A DNA stretch of 64,000 bases from Rhizopus arrhizus (GCA_024220505.1 JAKZZE010000002.1:1364001-1428000), one strand, 5' to 3'. Shown: positions 19,230 to 30,043, counted from the stretch's first letter. Program-made: numbers and translations. The notes: generated by a model not told the origin, from the letters alone.

Positions 19230-21280
19230 ATGAGTACAAAAACACTTGTTATTTTAGCTTCTTCACTTGAAGCAACACAAATAGAGCTTGATATTAGAGT
19301 AAGAAGAATGCGTTTTATATATTTTATAATAATCCTATATCAACTTAGAATCATTATGAATTAAAACATTTAAAATTTCGTGGTGTACCTAAAGGATTAT
19401 TGCCAATTTCAGGAAAGCCTACAGTGGGTTGGTTATATGATCATTTAAAGGATCATTTTTCTCAAACTTACATTGTTGCCAATGCATACAAGTAAGAGCT
19501 TGTGATGTATTCTATCTTGTAGCTCACCCCAGTTATTTTAGTTTTAAACATTATGAACGTTGGGCAAGTTCTATCAATTTTCCTAGGGAAAACATACTAA
19601 ATAAGGGTCTAAGGTAAATTAGATTTTCGTCCTAGTTATTTAAACAAACATGCCTTAGTAAAGGGATCTTGTCTGACTTGGCCTTTCTTCACCGGGTCAA
19701 AGAAGTTGATCAAGACATCGTCATCACTTTTCCGCACGTACTCTGGGACGAATCAGAACATGTGGATCGATTATTAAGTTGCACTAATTTTACCTTGTGT
19801 ACAGCATACGATTTACCTGTTGCCTTTGGATTAAGTCTTGAAGCAGTGGCATGTCTTGATGAATATATGCTTACGTTGGAAGGAAATGAATCAGAAAAAG
19901 AATTAGTAGATTATGTAAAGAGGCAGGAATCAAACTCTTTCATCACGACTGCTAAAGGTGCCACTTTATTTGACTTTGCAGATCCCACACTTTCTTTTCA
20001 GACATACCTCGATCACTGGGAAAACTGTTTTCTTTATGAATTAAAGTCAAAAGAAATCAAATTGAAAACGAATCCTATACATCAAAGGGCCTATGCTCGT
20101 GTTGGGCTGATGGGTAATCCAAGCGATGGATTCTTTGGTATAAATCAAAAAACAAGCCAAAGAACAGTGAATACTCATCTTTATCACAGGAAAAACAATG
20201 TCTTTGCTTGTATCCAACTTTTGGGCAGAAGCCACCTTGATCCCTAATACCAGAGATGATTTGGAAACCATCACCATCTTGCCAAATCCTGTCTCTGACC
20301 CTCACCATTTTTCTTCGATGGCCTGCTTGGCTGGAATCTCAGAGATTGACGGGTATGAAACGGGCGATCGTCTGCTACAGGCATGTTGCAAGGTCTTTTA
20401 TCGACACTGTCAATCTCAGGGTATAGGGATCCATACCCAGCAAGGATTCAAAATGATGTTTGAAACCAACGTGCCGCGACAGGTCGGTCTGGCAGGTTCA
20501 TCGGCTATTATCACTGCACTTTGGAAGGCGTTGATGGTATTTTATGACGTGAGTGAAGAACAGATACCTTTGGAGTTACAGGCAAGTTTGGTGCTGAAAG
20601 TAGAACAGGAGGAATTGGGAATTGCTGCTGGTCTTCAAGATAGAGTGATCCAGGTACAAACACAGAGGGTATAGGAGTACTTGTATTAAATCAACAATCA
20701 CAGTCTTTTGGTGGATTGGTTTATATGGATTTTAATAAGGAATATATGGAAAAGCATGGTTATGGAAAATATGAGAGACTGAAGGTTACCTTGTTACCCA
20801 AGTTATGGTTGGCCTATATTGCTGATCCTGAAGATTCTGGTAAAGTACACAGTACAGTAAAACAACGTTTTCTCAATGGTGAACCTGAGGTAAGATAAAA
20901 AAGATGTATTCATTTGATATTAATCATCAGGACAGATTATGAAAGCAATGGAAAAGTTTGCATCATTTACAGATGAAGCTCGTCATGCTTTAGAAAGAAA
21001 AGATCATCAAGCATTTGCTCAACTCATGTCCTCTAATTTTAACCTTCGCAGACAAGTGTATGGTGATGCTGTCGTGGGCGCCTCTAATTTGAGAATGATT
21101 GAACTCGCCCGACAGCATAACTGTGCAGCCAAGTTTCCTGGCAGTGGTGGTGCAGTAGTTGGCATGTGGAATGGTCCTGATAAAGACACTGAACAAAAAG
21201 ATCTGCTGAGCCTCAGACGAGCATTAGAAATCGAAGGATTTGTGTTTGTGATGTTATCGCCCAAAATATATGAACAATAA
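19230..21280 (+). CDS. Nucleotidyltransferase-like domain fused to glucuronokinase (GHMP kinase)
   Basis: Exons 19230-19298, 19349-19491, 19542-19613, 19659-20137, 20190-20653, 20704-20889, 20936-21280 encode 585 residues. Residues about 285-585 closely resemble plant glucuronokinase, which phosphorylates free D-glucuronate to glucuronate-1-phosphate for UDP-GlcA synthesis. Matching motifs are RAYARVGLMGNPSDGFFGKT (split by an intron), NVPRQVGLAGSSAI (the GHMP ATP loop), EELGIAAGLQDRVIQ, GGLVYMDFNKEYM, DSGKVHSTVKQRFL and KFPGSGGAVVG. Residues 1-280 look like a sugar-phosphate nucleotidyltransferase fold: TLVILASS, then VPKGLLPISGKPTVGWLYDHL. The expected G-x-G-(T/S)-R loop after the first strand is absent (SLEATQIELDIR). 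The kinase half is firm. The N-terminal domain may be a uridylyltransferase partner, as in FKP-type fusions, or a catalytically dead remnant. Confidence 0.88.
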
Positions 21281-23418
21281 ATAAACAATAGACGTTGATA
21301 CTCTTTCTCTCTTTGCTTGAAAGGAGATGGAACCTGTGAATTAAAAACTCTGTGATTTATGACACTAGAAAATGGATTCAAATTGTGGATAAGCAAAGAT
21401 TTTAAAATGGCCAAAAAGAGCAACTTGAAAGATTTCAGTCTCCCTTATTTAAGCATCACTTTTTCTCGAGCTAGGAGAAATGATAAAAGATGAGAGGTGT
21501 ACAAGAAAGAATGATGATCCACACCAACATGCTTTATATTTCTCTGATGATCAAATGCCAATACAAAAAAAGGTTTTATTCACACATAAAACAGAGTTGA
21601 AGCGTTCATCTATCAAAAGGACGATCAGTACACCTGTTCAAGAACAAAAGACATATTCATCTTTATTAAACTATAAAGAGATCACATCAACCCCTTTGAC
21701 ATCTTTTCTGTCATATTTTTTAATTTATTCTTTTAGTATTCTAGTGTCTTGTGAATAGATAAAAAAGCGAGTTCCTAATCAACCTCGTTTGGGCTTATAA
21801 CCCCTTTCTTTCAAATCATTTTTACTTGTACGGATTGACAAGCAGTCTTTAATCATACAGCCATGTGGTTGAAATGATAATTGCATGAAAATACTGTTTT
21901 AAAAGGTATTTTTAATTTACAAGACTTCAAGACAAAACAGACTCACTTTTAAATTCTAAAGCAACACTTTCTTTTTATTCATGAACAATAAACTTATTTT
22001 TTCCAAACTCACTAAAAGAAAACAAGGTGAACAGAATAGCAAAGATATATAAAAGGGAAGGGAATTTCGTCATTTTAAAATAAAAAGTGATCAGTCAACT
22101 GGCTGTTTACTAATCACTGCTAATCTTTATTATTTGCATAAAAGCTCATTTATTAATGACAAAGAGAACAAAAAAAAAAAGAGAGAAGGTTACACTGTAA
22201 TTTATTAGAAAAGAAGAATGATTGCCAGAGATAAATGTTTTTTTTTTATTTTTACTTTTTTTAGGCTTATAGAAATCCCGGTATTTTACAATAAAAAATA
22301 ATAATTTTAGATCCGCTTCTTTTTTATCAAATAGAATAAAATAAGGGGGATATTATAAACTAATAGTTTTGTATGAAACATGATTGTATTCTATTTTTAG
22401 TTTCAAGTAGAAAAGAGACATGCTTTCCAAACATGCTTTATTGGATATAGTTTTTAAAAGAAATAGTTTCTAAATTAGGAATATTTATTTTAAAGTTTAA
22501 TTGGAATGAACCGAGTATGCATCCGATCACCGTTTTTCCGTTTAAAAGCTACATTTTCTTTGAAAAGATAAACTTGTTTTATTTGACTTGGAATCTATTG
22601 TGAATGTGTTATTTGTAGTTGATTTTTATATTTATTGAATTAAAATGATGTATCAATACTCTAAACAGTGGATGTTTAATATTTTATTTAATATTTTTTT
22701 TTTTTGAATTTAAAGAAATTCAAGAAAATTTAAACATAAAAGAAATTTATCAAACATTATTATTTTAGTTTACAACTCTTTTTATCACACATCTTTTTAT
22801 TATTCACCTTCATTTTGCGGTCTTTAAACAATAATTGATAAACCCCGATAGAAGATCAACACTGTTTGACAGAACTAAAAAAGAATGAGTATTTTCTTAT
22901 TATTATTGGATGACATATTTTTAAAATAAATTTTTTTTACTGAACAATTTAATATTTATATTTCAAATGAATTTGTAGCAAGTAGTTGCATCTTATTTCC
23001 CACATGTAATTCTTTTTAGTAAATGAACACATTATAATAACAATGGATTCAACAAACATTATCGTCCTTCAAAAAGAGAAATAAAAAAAAAAAGAGAGTT
23101 CTCTACATCTCTTCTCCCGCTCCTCCCCTCCCCCCCCCCCCTTTTTTTTTTTTATTCAAGTTTTGATTCACAAGGTATTGAAATTTGAATTCTTTTGGAA
23201 TAAACCAAATAAAAAAAAATAAAAAAAAAAATAAAAAATAGCAGAAATGGAAAAAATAAATGACTGAGATAGACGTGCGCTACAGAACTTTCCAAGTTTT
23301 CTGTCCTCAATTTAAATGTCCAAATATAGTAAATTTGGATTTACACTTGCTTATTTAATTTTTTTTTTTTTTTTTTTTTCTTCATTTTCTTTTCTTCCAT
23401 TTTTTTTTTTTATAAAAA
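21281..23418. other. Long intergenic region
   Basis: About 2.1 kb of very A/T-rich DNA. It contains the doubtful small frame at 21480-21758, a C/T-rich tract at about 23105-23152 that includes 12 or more consecutive C followed by T, an A-rich block at 23208-23238, and a T-run at 23359-23379 just before the AT-hook gene. No RNA gene was recognised. Confidence 0.5.
21480..21758 (+). CDS. Doubtful small protein with a C-terminal hydrophobic tail
   Basis: A 92-codon frame starting MIKDERCTRKNDDPHQHAL. It has a basic middle (KTELKRSSIKRTIST) and a hydrophobic C-terminus (LTSFLSYFLIYSFSILVSCE) that would suit a tail-anchored membrane protein. It has no recognisable family and no nearby promoter signal. 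Length in AT-rich DNA and composition are weak support, and it may be spurious. Confidence 0.3.
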   Translation: MIKDERCTRKNDDPHQHALYFSDDQMPIQKKVLFTHKTELKRSSIKRTISTPVQEQKTYSSLLNYKEITSTPLTSFLSYFLIYSFSILVSCE

Positions 23419-24459
23419 ATGGTACATTCAATAGAAGTCTTTCTTCAACCACCTTCACCAAAACAATCTAAAGAATACAAGTTACCATCGATTAATACAC
23501 TCTATTCACTCTCTTTGGATGCTGATGAAATTCAAAGGCAACAACTTCCGACTGTTTGTTTAACAGATCAACAAAACAATCATCATACAACGACTGATGC
23601 AAGTGACAATCGCAAGTTAAATACACTTGAACCACATCCATGTCTGACAATCATCACTTCTCCGATATCAAATTCATCAAGTCCACGCATCAGTATCTCT
23701 TCTCCTTCACTGTCCTCCGTATCAGCTATTTCTCCTTTAATATCACCTATTGCAGATGGTTCTAGTTTACTTGCTCCTCCAGACATGATGTCCTTTCGTC
23801 GTTGTCGTTCTGTTTCAAATAATTCTTCACCTTCTTGTTCACCTTCTTATAATTATAGATCACTTTCAGAGCCACCAGCATTTGATTTAATTCCATCTTC
23901 TCCTACTTCAGCAACAGAAGAAGATGATGAGGTTGAAAGTCCAAAAGAAAAAGGAAAACAACCAGATTATTTATCTCCTAATAACCCTATTAATTTTAAT
24001 AATCATCCTTTGTTTGGTCCCAAAAGAAAAAGAGGTAGACCACCAAATACAAGTAGACCAGAATCACAAACAGACAATCACTGGACATTTATCAAACCTA
24101 CCGTTTGGGATGTGAAAAATAAAAGTTTTGATATAAGAAACAGAAAGCATCAAAATGATTACAGTCATAATAATAACAATACCCTACACGCACCATCATC
24201 ATCAACTACAGAGAACAATGTCATCAACACATTTACTAGTACAAATATGGACATGACCCTAAGTATACCCAAAAAGAAAAGAGGTCGTAAACCTAAAAAA
24301 CAATTAGCTGGAAATTCATGCTTTGTATGGAAAGATTTAACTGCGCCAAGAGGAGCAAATAAAAAGAGAATGATTCGATTAGAAAAATTAACAGACAATC
24401 GTTCATTGCTACCTGCTACTATGCCTATACCGCGTTATCAACCACCAAGACAAGAATAA
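23419..24459 (+). CDS. AT-hook DNA-binding protein
   Basis: An intronless 346-residue protein. Two AT-hooks, motifs that bind the minor groove of A/T-rich DNA, are clear: KRKRGRPPNTS (about residues 202-212) and KKKRGRKPKKQ (about 288-298). After the second hook comes GNSCFVWKDLTAPRGANKK, a compact Trp-containing segment that may be a conserved family signature. The N-terminal half is Ser/Pro-rich and probably disordered, with many SP/TP sites (PPSPKQ, SPISNSSSPRISISSPS, IPSSPTS) and one acidic stretch (EEDDEVESPKEKGK). A nuclear transcription or chromatin role is inferred from the hooks; I cannot name an orthologue. The ATG follows a T-rich leader. Confidence 0.82.
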   Translation: MVHSIEVFLQPPSPKQSKEYKLPSINTLYSLSLDADEIQRQQLPTVCLTDQQNNHHTTTDASDNRKLNTLEPHPCLTIITSPISNSSSPRISISSPSLSSVSAISPLISPIADGSSLLAPPDMMSFRRCRSVSNNSSPSCSPSYNYRSLSEPPAFDLIPSSPTSATEEDDEVESPKEKGKQPDYLSPNNPINFNNHPLFGPKRKRGRPPNTSRPESQTDNHWTFIKPTVWDVKNKSFDIRNRKHQNDYSHNNNNTLHAPSSSTTENNVINTFTSTNMDMTLSIPKKKRGRKPKKQLAGNSCFVWKDLTAPRGANKKRMIRLEKLTDNRSLLPATMPIPRYQPPRQE

Positions 24460-24925
24460 TACACAATTCATGTATACATTATTATTATGCACATTAGCAC
24501 TTAAAATAAAAAGAGAATACACATCTTCTCTTTGAAATGTATAAAGAAATCCTTTCTTTTTTTATCTCTAATTTCTGTTCAACAAATTTGAAGTTCAGGG
24601 GGGGGGGAAAAGTGAAATAGATGTCTCCGCTATGCCAAGAACTAATAAACTTGTGATTAGTTGAAGGATGCATGTACATGTTTCTTTTTTGGTTGCAAAC
24701 AATTTCAAGCATCCTTTTAAATCATTAGCAACATGTAGACTGTCTTTTTAATATGAAAGAGGTAAAGACTACAATTTTATGTTTGATTCAATCATAAACC
24801 TATCTCAACTTTTGACGCGTAACTTGACTTGTTCAACTTTTAATAAGAAAGCTCACAATCGTATCCTATTTGAAACAAGTCATGTTTGATCGTCAACCTT
24901 TGAAAAATACCAAACAGCACACCCG

Positions 24926-24956
<31 letters not shown>

Positions 24957-24984
24957 ATAGAAGGAAATATTAAAGTTTTGGCTG

Positions 24985-25122
24985 CTATGCAGTCCGAATT
25001 CGATCCGCTTTATTTACCAAAAAGACAATTTTTCCATCTTTGACCAGTGACTTGCTGTTGATTTGGTTGCCTACAGTCATTTCTTTAAATTGTTGAAAGG
25101 TTCGTGCATTTATTAAATTATA
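24985..25122 (-). pseudogene. Orphan coding-like exon followed by an A-tract
   Basis: A minus-strand segment preceded by a good acceptor (CAAATCAG) encodes 45 residues beginning YNLINARTFQQFKEMTVGN and containing DGKIVFLVNKADRIR before a TAG. About 30 nt after the stop, in the same orientation, comes a run of 29 A (T29 on the plus strand). The composition looks protein-coding, but I find no convincing upstream exon. It may be a 3' fragment of a retrocopied gene, or the last exon of a gene I could not assemble. Confidence 0.3.
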
Positions 25123-25637
25123 CTGATTTGAGCCTTAAAAACCAAATGAAGAGTTCCTAAACATAGCTTTTGAAACATTCTTTATCATCTTTTTCCTATC
25201 AATAAATATAAAATGCAGTGAATAAAGTTCTTTTCGTTTCCAAAGATGAAAGCCTTTATTAGAGAGAAATCAAAATTGGCAGTAGTCCAAAAAAAGAAAA
25301 AAAAAAAAGAAAAAAAAAAGAGAAAGCATGATTGAATCAATCATTCCATCACACCAACAGCTCACAACTTGAAATAGACTATTAGCAACAATACAAGTGC
25401 TTTGAGTAAAAACATATGCTGAAAGAGTATGGCTCTGTACGGTGTAAAAGTATACTTGATCAGAATTGAGGTCTAAGCAGAAATATCATCCATTTCCCTT
25501 TTGCATCTAAAAGGACAATCAAAGCATCACATTTTGTTATCAAAAACATCACAATCCCAAGAGGTGAAAGGTGTACTAGAATAAAAGCAGCTGAGCAGTG
25601 CATAAACTTGGCTGGTGCTCATTCTATATAATCATTG

Positions 25638-25668
<31 letters not shown>

Positions 25669-25673
25669 GTTAC

Positions 25674-25792
25674 GATGCCTTCTTTAGTAGCAACCAAGGC
25701 GGTGGTGCTGCTAGTCAGGATCAGTGTAGTGTTTCCTTCGACAGTGAAGAAGACAAGTACCCTAACTTCTTTGATACAGAAACTTCCTAAAG
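25674..25792. other. Short segment open in several frames after an A-tract
   Basis: Just after A27, the segment is open in two plus-strand frames (one giving DAFFSSNQGGGAASQDQ and ending FFDTETS) and on the minus strand. Its base composition is richer in G/C than its surroundings. Strand and function cannot be decided. Confidence 0.25.
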
Positions 25793-26038
25793 TTTCTATC
25801 AGGCAAACGTAAGGTCCAAATTGATTCTTTCTCTTTTATTCATACTTGTATTTTTGTCTTGAAGAAAATTACTGTAATATAACACGCAAACATTTGCTTT
25901 GTAAAAAATCTTTCTCATATACTTCATTGCTTCAGTTTCCTACCCTTTTCAATAATGATTGAATATTTAGCAAAGTGACAATCCCAAGAAAAAAAAAAAA
26001 AAGAAAGCTCTAAACACTTTACATTGACTGATTGTTTT

Positions 26039-26085
<47 letters not shown>

Positions 26086-26136
26086 AATATATTTCAAATC
26101 AACTCATCCAGCAAGTCATTCATTACAAGACTACGC

Positions 26137-26886
26137 ATGGAAGGCTTACATACTCGCAGAAAAGCCAAATCTTACCCAGAGGACGAATTAGAATATTTGG
26201 ATGAAGTAGGTATGCTAAAGACTAGTATTAACTCATCTAGAATCTAACAAACAATAAAGAACAAGAAACGTTACTACAAGATCTAAGGAATCAAAATGAT
26301 GCAGCAAATCAGAATATACTTGTAAACATTGAGCCCATTTTTATAATTGCAATTCTTAAACATCTTTTATTTTTAGAAAGGTCTGTTGGTTATAAATTGC
26401 TTGGCTTCTTTGCTGTATGTATATAATCATACAAATTGAAATGAATGAAACTCAAGCTGCGTTATTAGTTACATAAGTCTATTGGCTCAATCAAGCAGGA
26501 AGCCTATGATACCAATTGCAAATATTGTGATAACTGTCTATGGTTCTATTGGTGTATTCCGTACAGCGGCTATTAGTAGTATTTTATCCACCAGTCTTTC
26601 ATTCTTTATGTTGGCTATTAAAAGCAAAATTGACCTTTTTGGAATCAACAAACTCTTGTCCATCGAATCACAACATGCTTTGTTTATAGGTGTAGGATCT
26701 TTAGTACTAGGAATAGTTGGTCCAATGACGTGTTTATTTTATAATGTTAGTCTGGCCGAATTGATATTTTGGAGTATACCTTTGATTATATCAGGCATAT
26801 ACTATATCGCATATTACATGATGAAGCAAGTTCAACAAGATTTGGATGAACTCGAACGGTCAAAGTATAAGTACAAAGCTGCTTAA
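26137..26886 (+). CDS. Small multi-pass membrane protein, unknown
   Basis: Exons 26137-26209, 26260-26321, 26377-26414, 26478-26886 give 193 residues with consistent phases. The N-terminus is hydrophilic (MEGLHTRRKAKSYPEDELEYLDEV, then a Gln/Asn-rich helix ETLLQDLRNQNDAANQ). Four hydrophobic segments follow: LLVINCLASLLLLA, IPIANIVITVYGSIGVF, LFIGVGSLVLGIVGPMTCLFY and LIFWSIPLIISGIYYIAYYM. The tail is basic and helical (VQQDLDELERSKYKYKAA). I do not recognise a family. The arrangement suggests an endomembrane protein with both ends cytosolic; the compartment is unknown. The T38 run at 26041-26078 lies in the likely leader. Confidence 0.7.
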
Positions 26887-26968
26887 AATCGATAATAAAG
26901 CAGTACGCAAATTTCTCTCTTTTTTTTTTTTCTTTTTCTTTTTGCCCTTTCTCTTTCTCTTACAACAA

Positions 26969-27784
26969 ATGTCTGACTCGGATTCACCCCTAGAACTTTG
27001 TTATCGTTGTAGAAAAGGACCTCCAGAAACAAAAAAGACACTCTACGAATGTCAATATTGCCCCTTAATGTGGCATGAAACTTGCTTATCTCCTCCCTTT
27101 AATCTTGTGTTTGAGAAAAGCTGGATGTGTCCACAACATCACGAACATTTACTGGTAAAATGTCTGAATGAAAACAAGGCATTTTCTAACTTGATAAACC
27201 AGAGTTCACGAAATAGAAGATCTTCAGCCGAGATTCAGTTAAACAATGAAATCATGATGTTTGAAACAGCAGATGAAATAATGAAATATGGTGGTGTTGT
27301 TTATAGTGTGTCTGCAAAAGCAATTGAAGATGAATTCTTGAGATATACAAGGAGGTAAACTTTGAAAGAAATACACCTACAATATAAATTCAAACAAATT
27401 TTGTGCTAGATTTCGTCGTTACTCTTCAAAGAGCACATTTTATGTCAACAAGCAGAACACACCTCCAGAAAACGAATGCGATGTATGCTAACAAAATGTA
27501 CAAACTTAATTTTTTCTTTGTAACCAATACTTCTATCTAGGAATCTTCTTCAGAGTACATTGAAACAGAAGTGGATGGTATCCAAATGTTATTAGATGCT
27601 GCAGCAGAGGTATACTTGTATAGATGTTTTCAGTACGTATTTAATATCTAATTGACCGTATTCATAATAGACTGAAAGCTATCCATCTGAGGAAGAAGAT
27701 CCTGAACATAGAAAATATAAAGCTATAGAAGAGCTAGTCAACTTGGTTGGGGAAGATGCTCTTTTGGAGATGTTATCGAGATAA
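26969..27784 (+). CDS. PHD-finger protein
   Basis: Exons 26969-27354, 27410-27482, 27541-27609, 27671-27784 encode 213 residues. Residues about 8-57 form a PHD zinc finger, a reader of histone H3 tails: CYRCRKGPPE, YECQYCPLMWHETCLSPPF, then SWMCPQH. The final zinc ligand position appears to be His (CPQH) rather than the usual Cys, unless the ligand is shifted. The rest is mostly acidic and helical (SSSEYIETEVDGIQMLLDAAAE, YPSEEEDPEHRKYKAIEEL) and ends in LVNLVGEDALLEMLSR. A role as a small chromatin-complex subunit is inferred from the domain. It lies 82 bp after the preceding same-strand gene. Confidence 0.85.
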
Positions 27785-28089
27785 TCTTGTGTATATATAA
27801 TATCTCATTTTGTAAATAGCTTTTTTGCATATAATAAATGTACAAAAAAAAAAAAAAAAAGAACGCATTCATTTCTCTCTTTGATAAATACAAATAGTTG
27901 AAAATGATGTTTTGTTTAAAATAATTGCAGATAAAAACTGATTTCTTTAGGGCGCTATTCAATTCTGTCAATGAGTATTAAAAAATACATATAAATCTAG
28001 CGAGTCTGTATTTATGGTTTAAAAAGTAACAATTTAGACAAACTTGAATTTAAATTGCCGAACACTCTTTTTTTTTTTTAGAAAATAAA

Positions 28090-29219
28090 ATGTCAAGTTC
28101 AATTGACATTCAAACTTGTACAAACATTCTTCCTCCTTTCCAGTTGATTAAAAGCATTAACCTTGGATATCAGGAGGAGTATGTCTTTGATGTTACAGCC
28201 AATAGTCAATATGGAATTACTTCTGCCTCAGATAACTTTATTCGACTGTATGATCTTAGTACTCTACAATTAGCTCAAACAATACCAGCCCATGAAAATA
28301 AAATATCTCAAATCAAACTGAAAAGTGATCAATATTTATTTTCTGCAAGTGAGGACTGTACCCTGAAACGCTGGGATTTACGTGCCGGAAGTGTACCGGT
28401 TCAATGTTTCAAATGTAAGAATGAAGAATTGTTTGCTAGCTTCGTCTGTCTGCGGTGCTGTGATTAATAAATTTATTAGATCAAAAGCCTATAACAGCAT
28501 TTGACATTAACTGTAATGACACCATGGCTATTGCAGGTACAGAGCTTACCTTTGACGATCACGCCGCCAATCTCGCATTCTTTGACACACGACAAACTTC
28601 TCTGTTACACGCATTCAATGAATCTCATGGTGACGATATTACAGAGGTAAGAAGCATAAAACGAAAGTAAATGTGTTTATATTCATATGACGCTTGCCTA
28701 TAGATCAAGTCACATCCCACTTTAGCTGCTCAATTCATATCGAGCTCAACTGATGGGTTGATCAATAACTACGACGTGACAGAATTTGATGAGGAAGAAG
28801 CATTGATATCTGTAGTAAATTCAGGGTCATCCGTGAGCAAAGCTGGATATTTTGGACCTGAAGCTGAATACCTTTACTGCATGACGCATATCGAAACTTT
28901 CTCACTTCATACGTTAGAAGGCGATTTGATATGCGACTATGGAGATATTCGAAACATTGGATTAACTCAGGTCGATTATGCAGTCGATTGCAGTTATGAT
29001 CCAATCTCTAGCCGATTCTATTTAATCACCGGAAGCAACACAGGAACCGTTGACTTTTTCCACGTCAACGTTGGCCAACTTCAGCACTGTCAGCAACTAA
29101 GTGTGGGCGATCTTGGACATTCAGATGTTGTGCGCTCGCTATTTTGGAACCATCCAACACAGAGCATATTGACAGGCGGAGAAGATGGAAAGTTGTGTGC
29201 TTGGCAAGGACAAGCTTAG
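28090..29219 (+). CDS. WDR89: WD40-repeat protein, WDR89-like
   Basis: Exons 28090-28414, 28480-28646, 28704-29219 give 335 residues, the size of the WDR89 family. A seven-bladed propeller is suggested by repeated Trp-Asp or related strand ends: SASDNFIRLYDLST, SASEDCTLKRWDLRAGS, IAGTELTFDDHAANLAFFDTR (split here), SSSTDGLINNYDVTEFDEEEA, YLYCMTHIETFSLH, LITGSNTGTVDFFHV and LTGGEDGKLCAWQ. The insertions FDDHAANLAFFD and GLINNYD-FDEEEAL are characteristic of WDR89-like proteins. The molecular role is poorly defined. The 3' end converges with the phosphatase gene, 38 bp apart. Confidence 0.87.
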
Positions 29220-29257
29220 ACATAAATAATTTAAAAAATAAAAACATACAGTTTACT

Positions 29258-30043
29258 TTATTCAATGACATTATTGACCACAGTCAGATATGTACCATTG
29301 GATTGTTTTTCTATATGAACATTATTAAGAAAGTCAACAATAATTGTTGCTCCCGCTTCTTTCAATTGTTCGACTGTATGGGTCGTTGTACACGCTATAC
29401 ATTGCATGCCTGCAGCAATCGCGGCTCTAACACCTGCAGGCGCATCCTCAAATACCACGCAATCTTTTGGATCTCTGTTGATGAGTTTGGCTGCCATCAG
29501 ATACCCTTCTGGATGAGGTTTACCATAAGTCAACTTTTGATATTTTAGAGTAGTGAGTTTTATTTGGGAGATAAGTGACAATATAATTTATTACCTTGTC
29601 TCCAGTTGCCATTTCTTTTGGTATCTTAATGTCAAACTGTTGCAGTCGAGCTGTTGCCATAGCGTTTGTACCTGCTGTGTTAATTGTCCAGTCTTCTGAT
29701 AAGATACTTTCTAATAAGTCCAAGACACCTGGCAGCACAGTTACACCTTCCTTTTCTAATGCTAATTTGCGTTCAAGTTCTATAACATGCTCTATAGTTG
29801 CTAAATGGGGCATCCAACGCTCTAGGGTTTCTATCGTTCTTCTTCCATGGGAAGTTTCAAGGATCTTCGATATACGTGAGCTTATTTTATTATTGTCCGT
29901 GATTTTGTGTGTACCTGTTCCGGTTTCAAGTTATTCTGGATAGCAAGATCTGTCCAAAATTTAACTACTTGAGGTGTAGTATCAATAACAGTACCATCAA
30001 GATCAAAGATAAAGGCTTTTGATTCTAGTGTCTTTGTCACCAT
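29258..30043 (-). CDS. HAD phosphatase, glycerol-1-phosphatase (Gpp)-like
   Basis: Exons 30043-29915, 29864-29595, 29533-29258 give 224 residues. In yeast, Gpp1/Gpp2 convert glycerol-3-phosphate to glycerol in the cytosol, the last step of osmolyte synthesis. The HAD motifs are visible: FIFDLDGTVIDTTP (motif I, nucleophile and acid/base Asp), SHGRRTIETL in the cap as in Gpp, INTAGTNAMATARL (motif II), YGKPHPEGY (motif III Lys) and VVFEDAPAGVRAAIAAGM (motif IV). Both the cap sequence and VVFEDAPAG favour Gpp over generic phosphoglycolate or 2-deoxyglucose-6-phosphate phosphatases, which remain the alternatives. Acceptors here are AAAG/GAAG rather than CAG. Confidence 0.85.

Larger units (their letters stand above)
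24460..26136. other. Gene-poor region with coding-like fragments
   Basis: About 1.7 kb. It holds T29 (24926-24954), an A-rich block (25290-25325), A27 (25642-25668) and T38 (26041-26078). Two short coding-like fragments are listed separately (24985-25122 minus; 25674-25792). The rest shows no supported feature. Confidence 0.5.
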
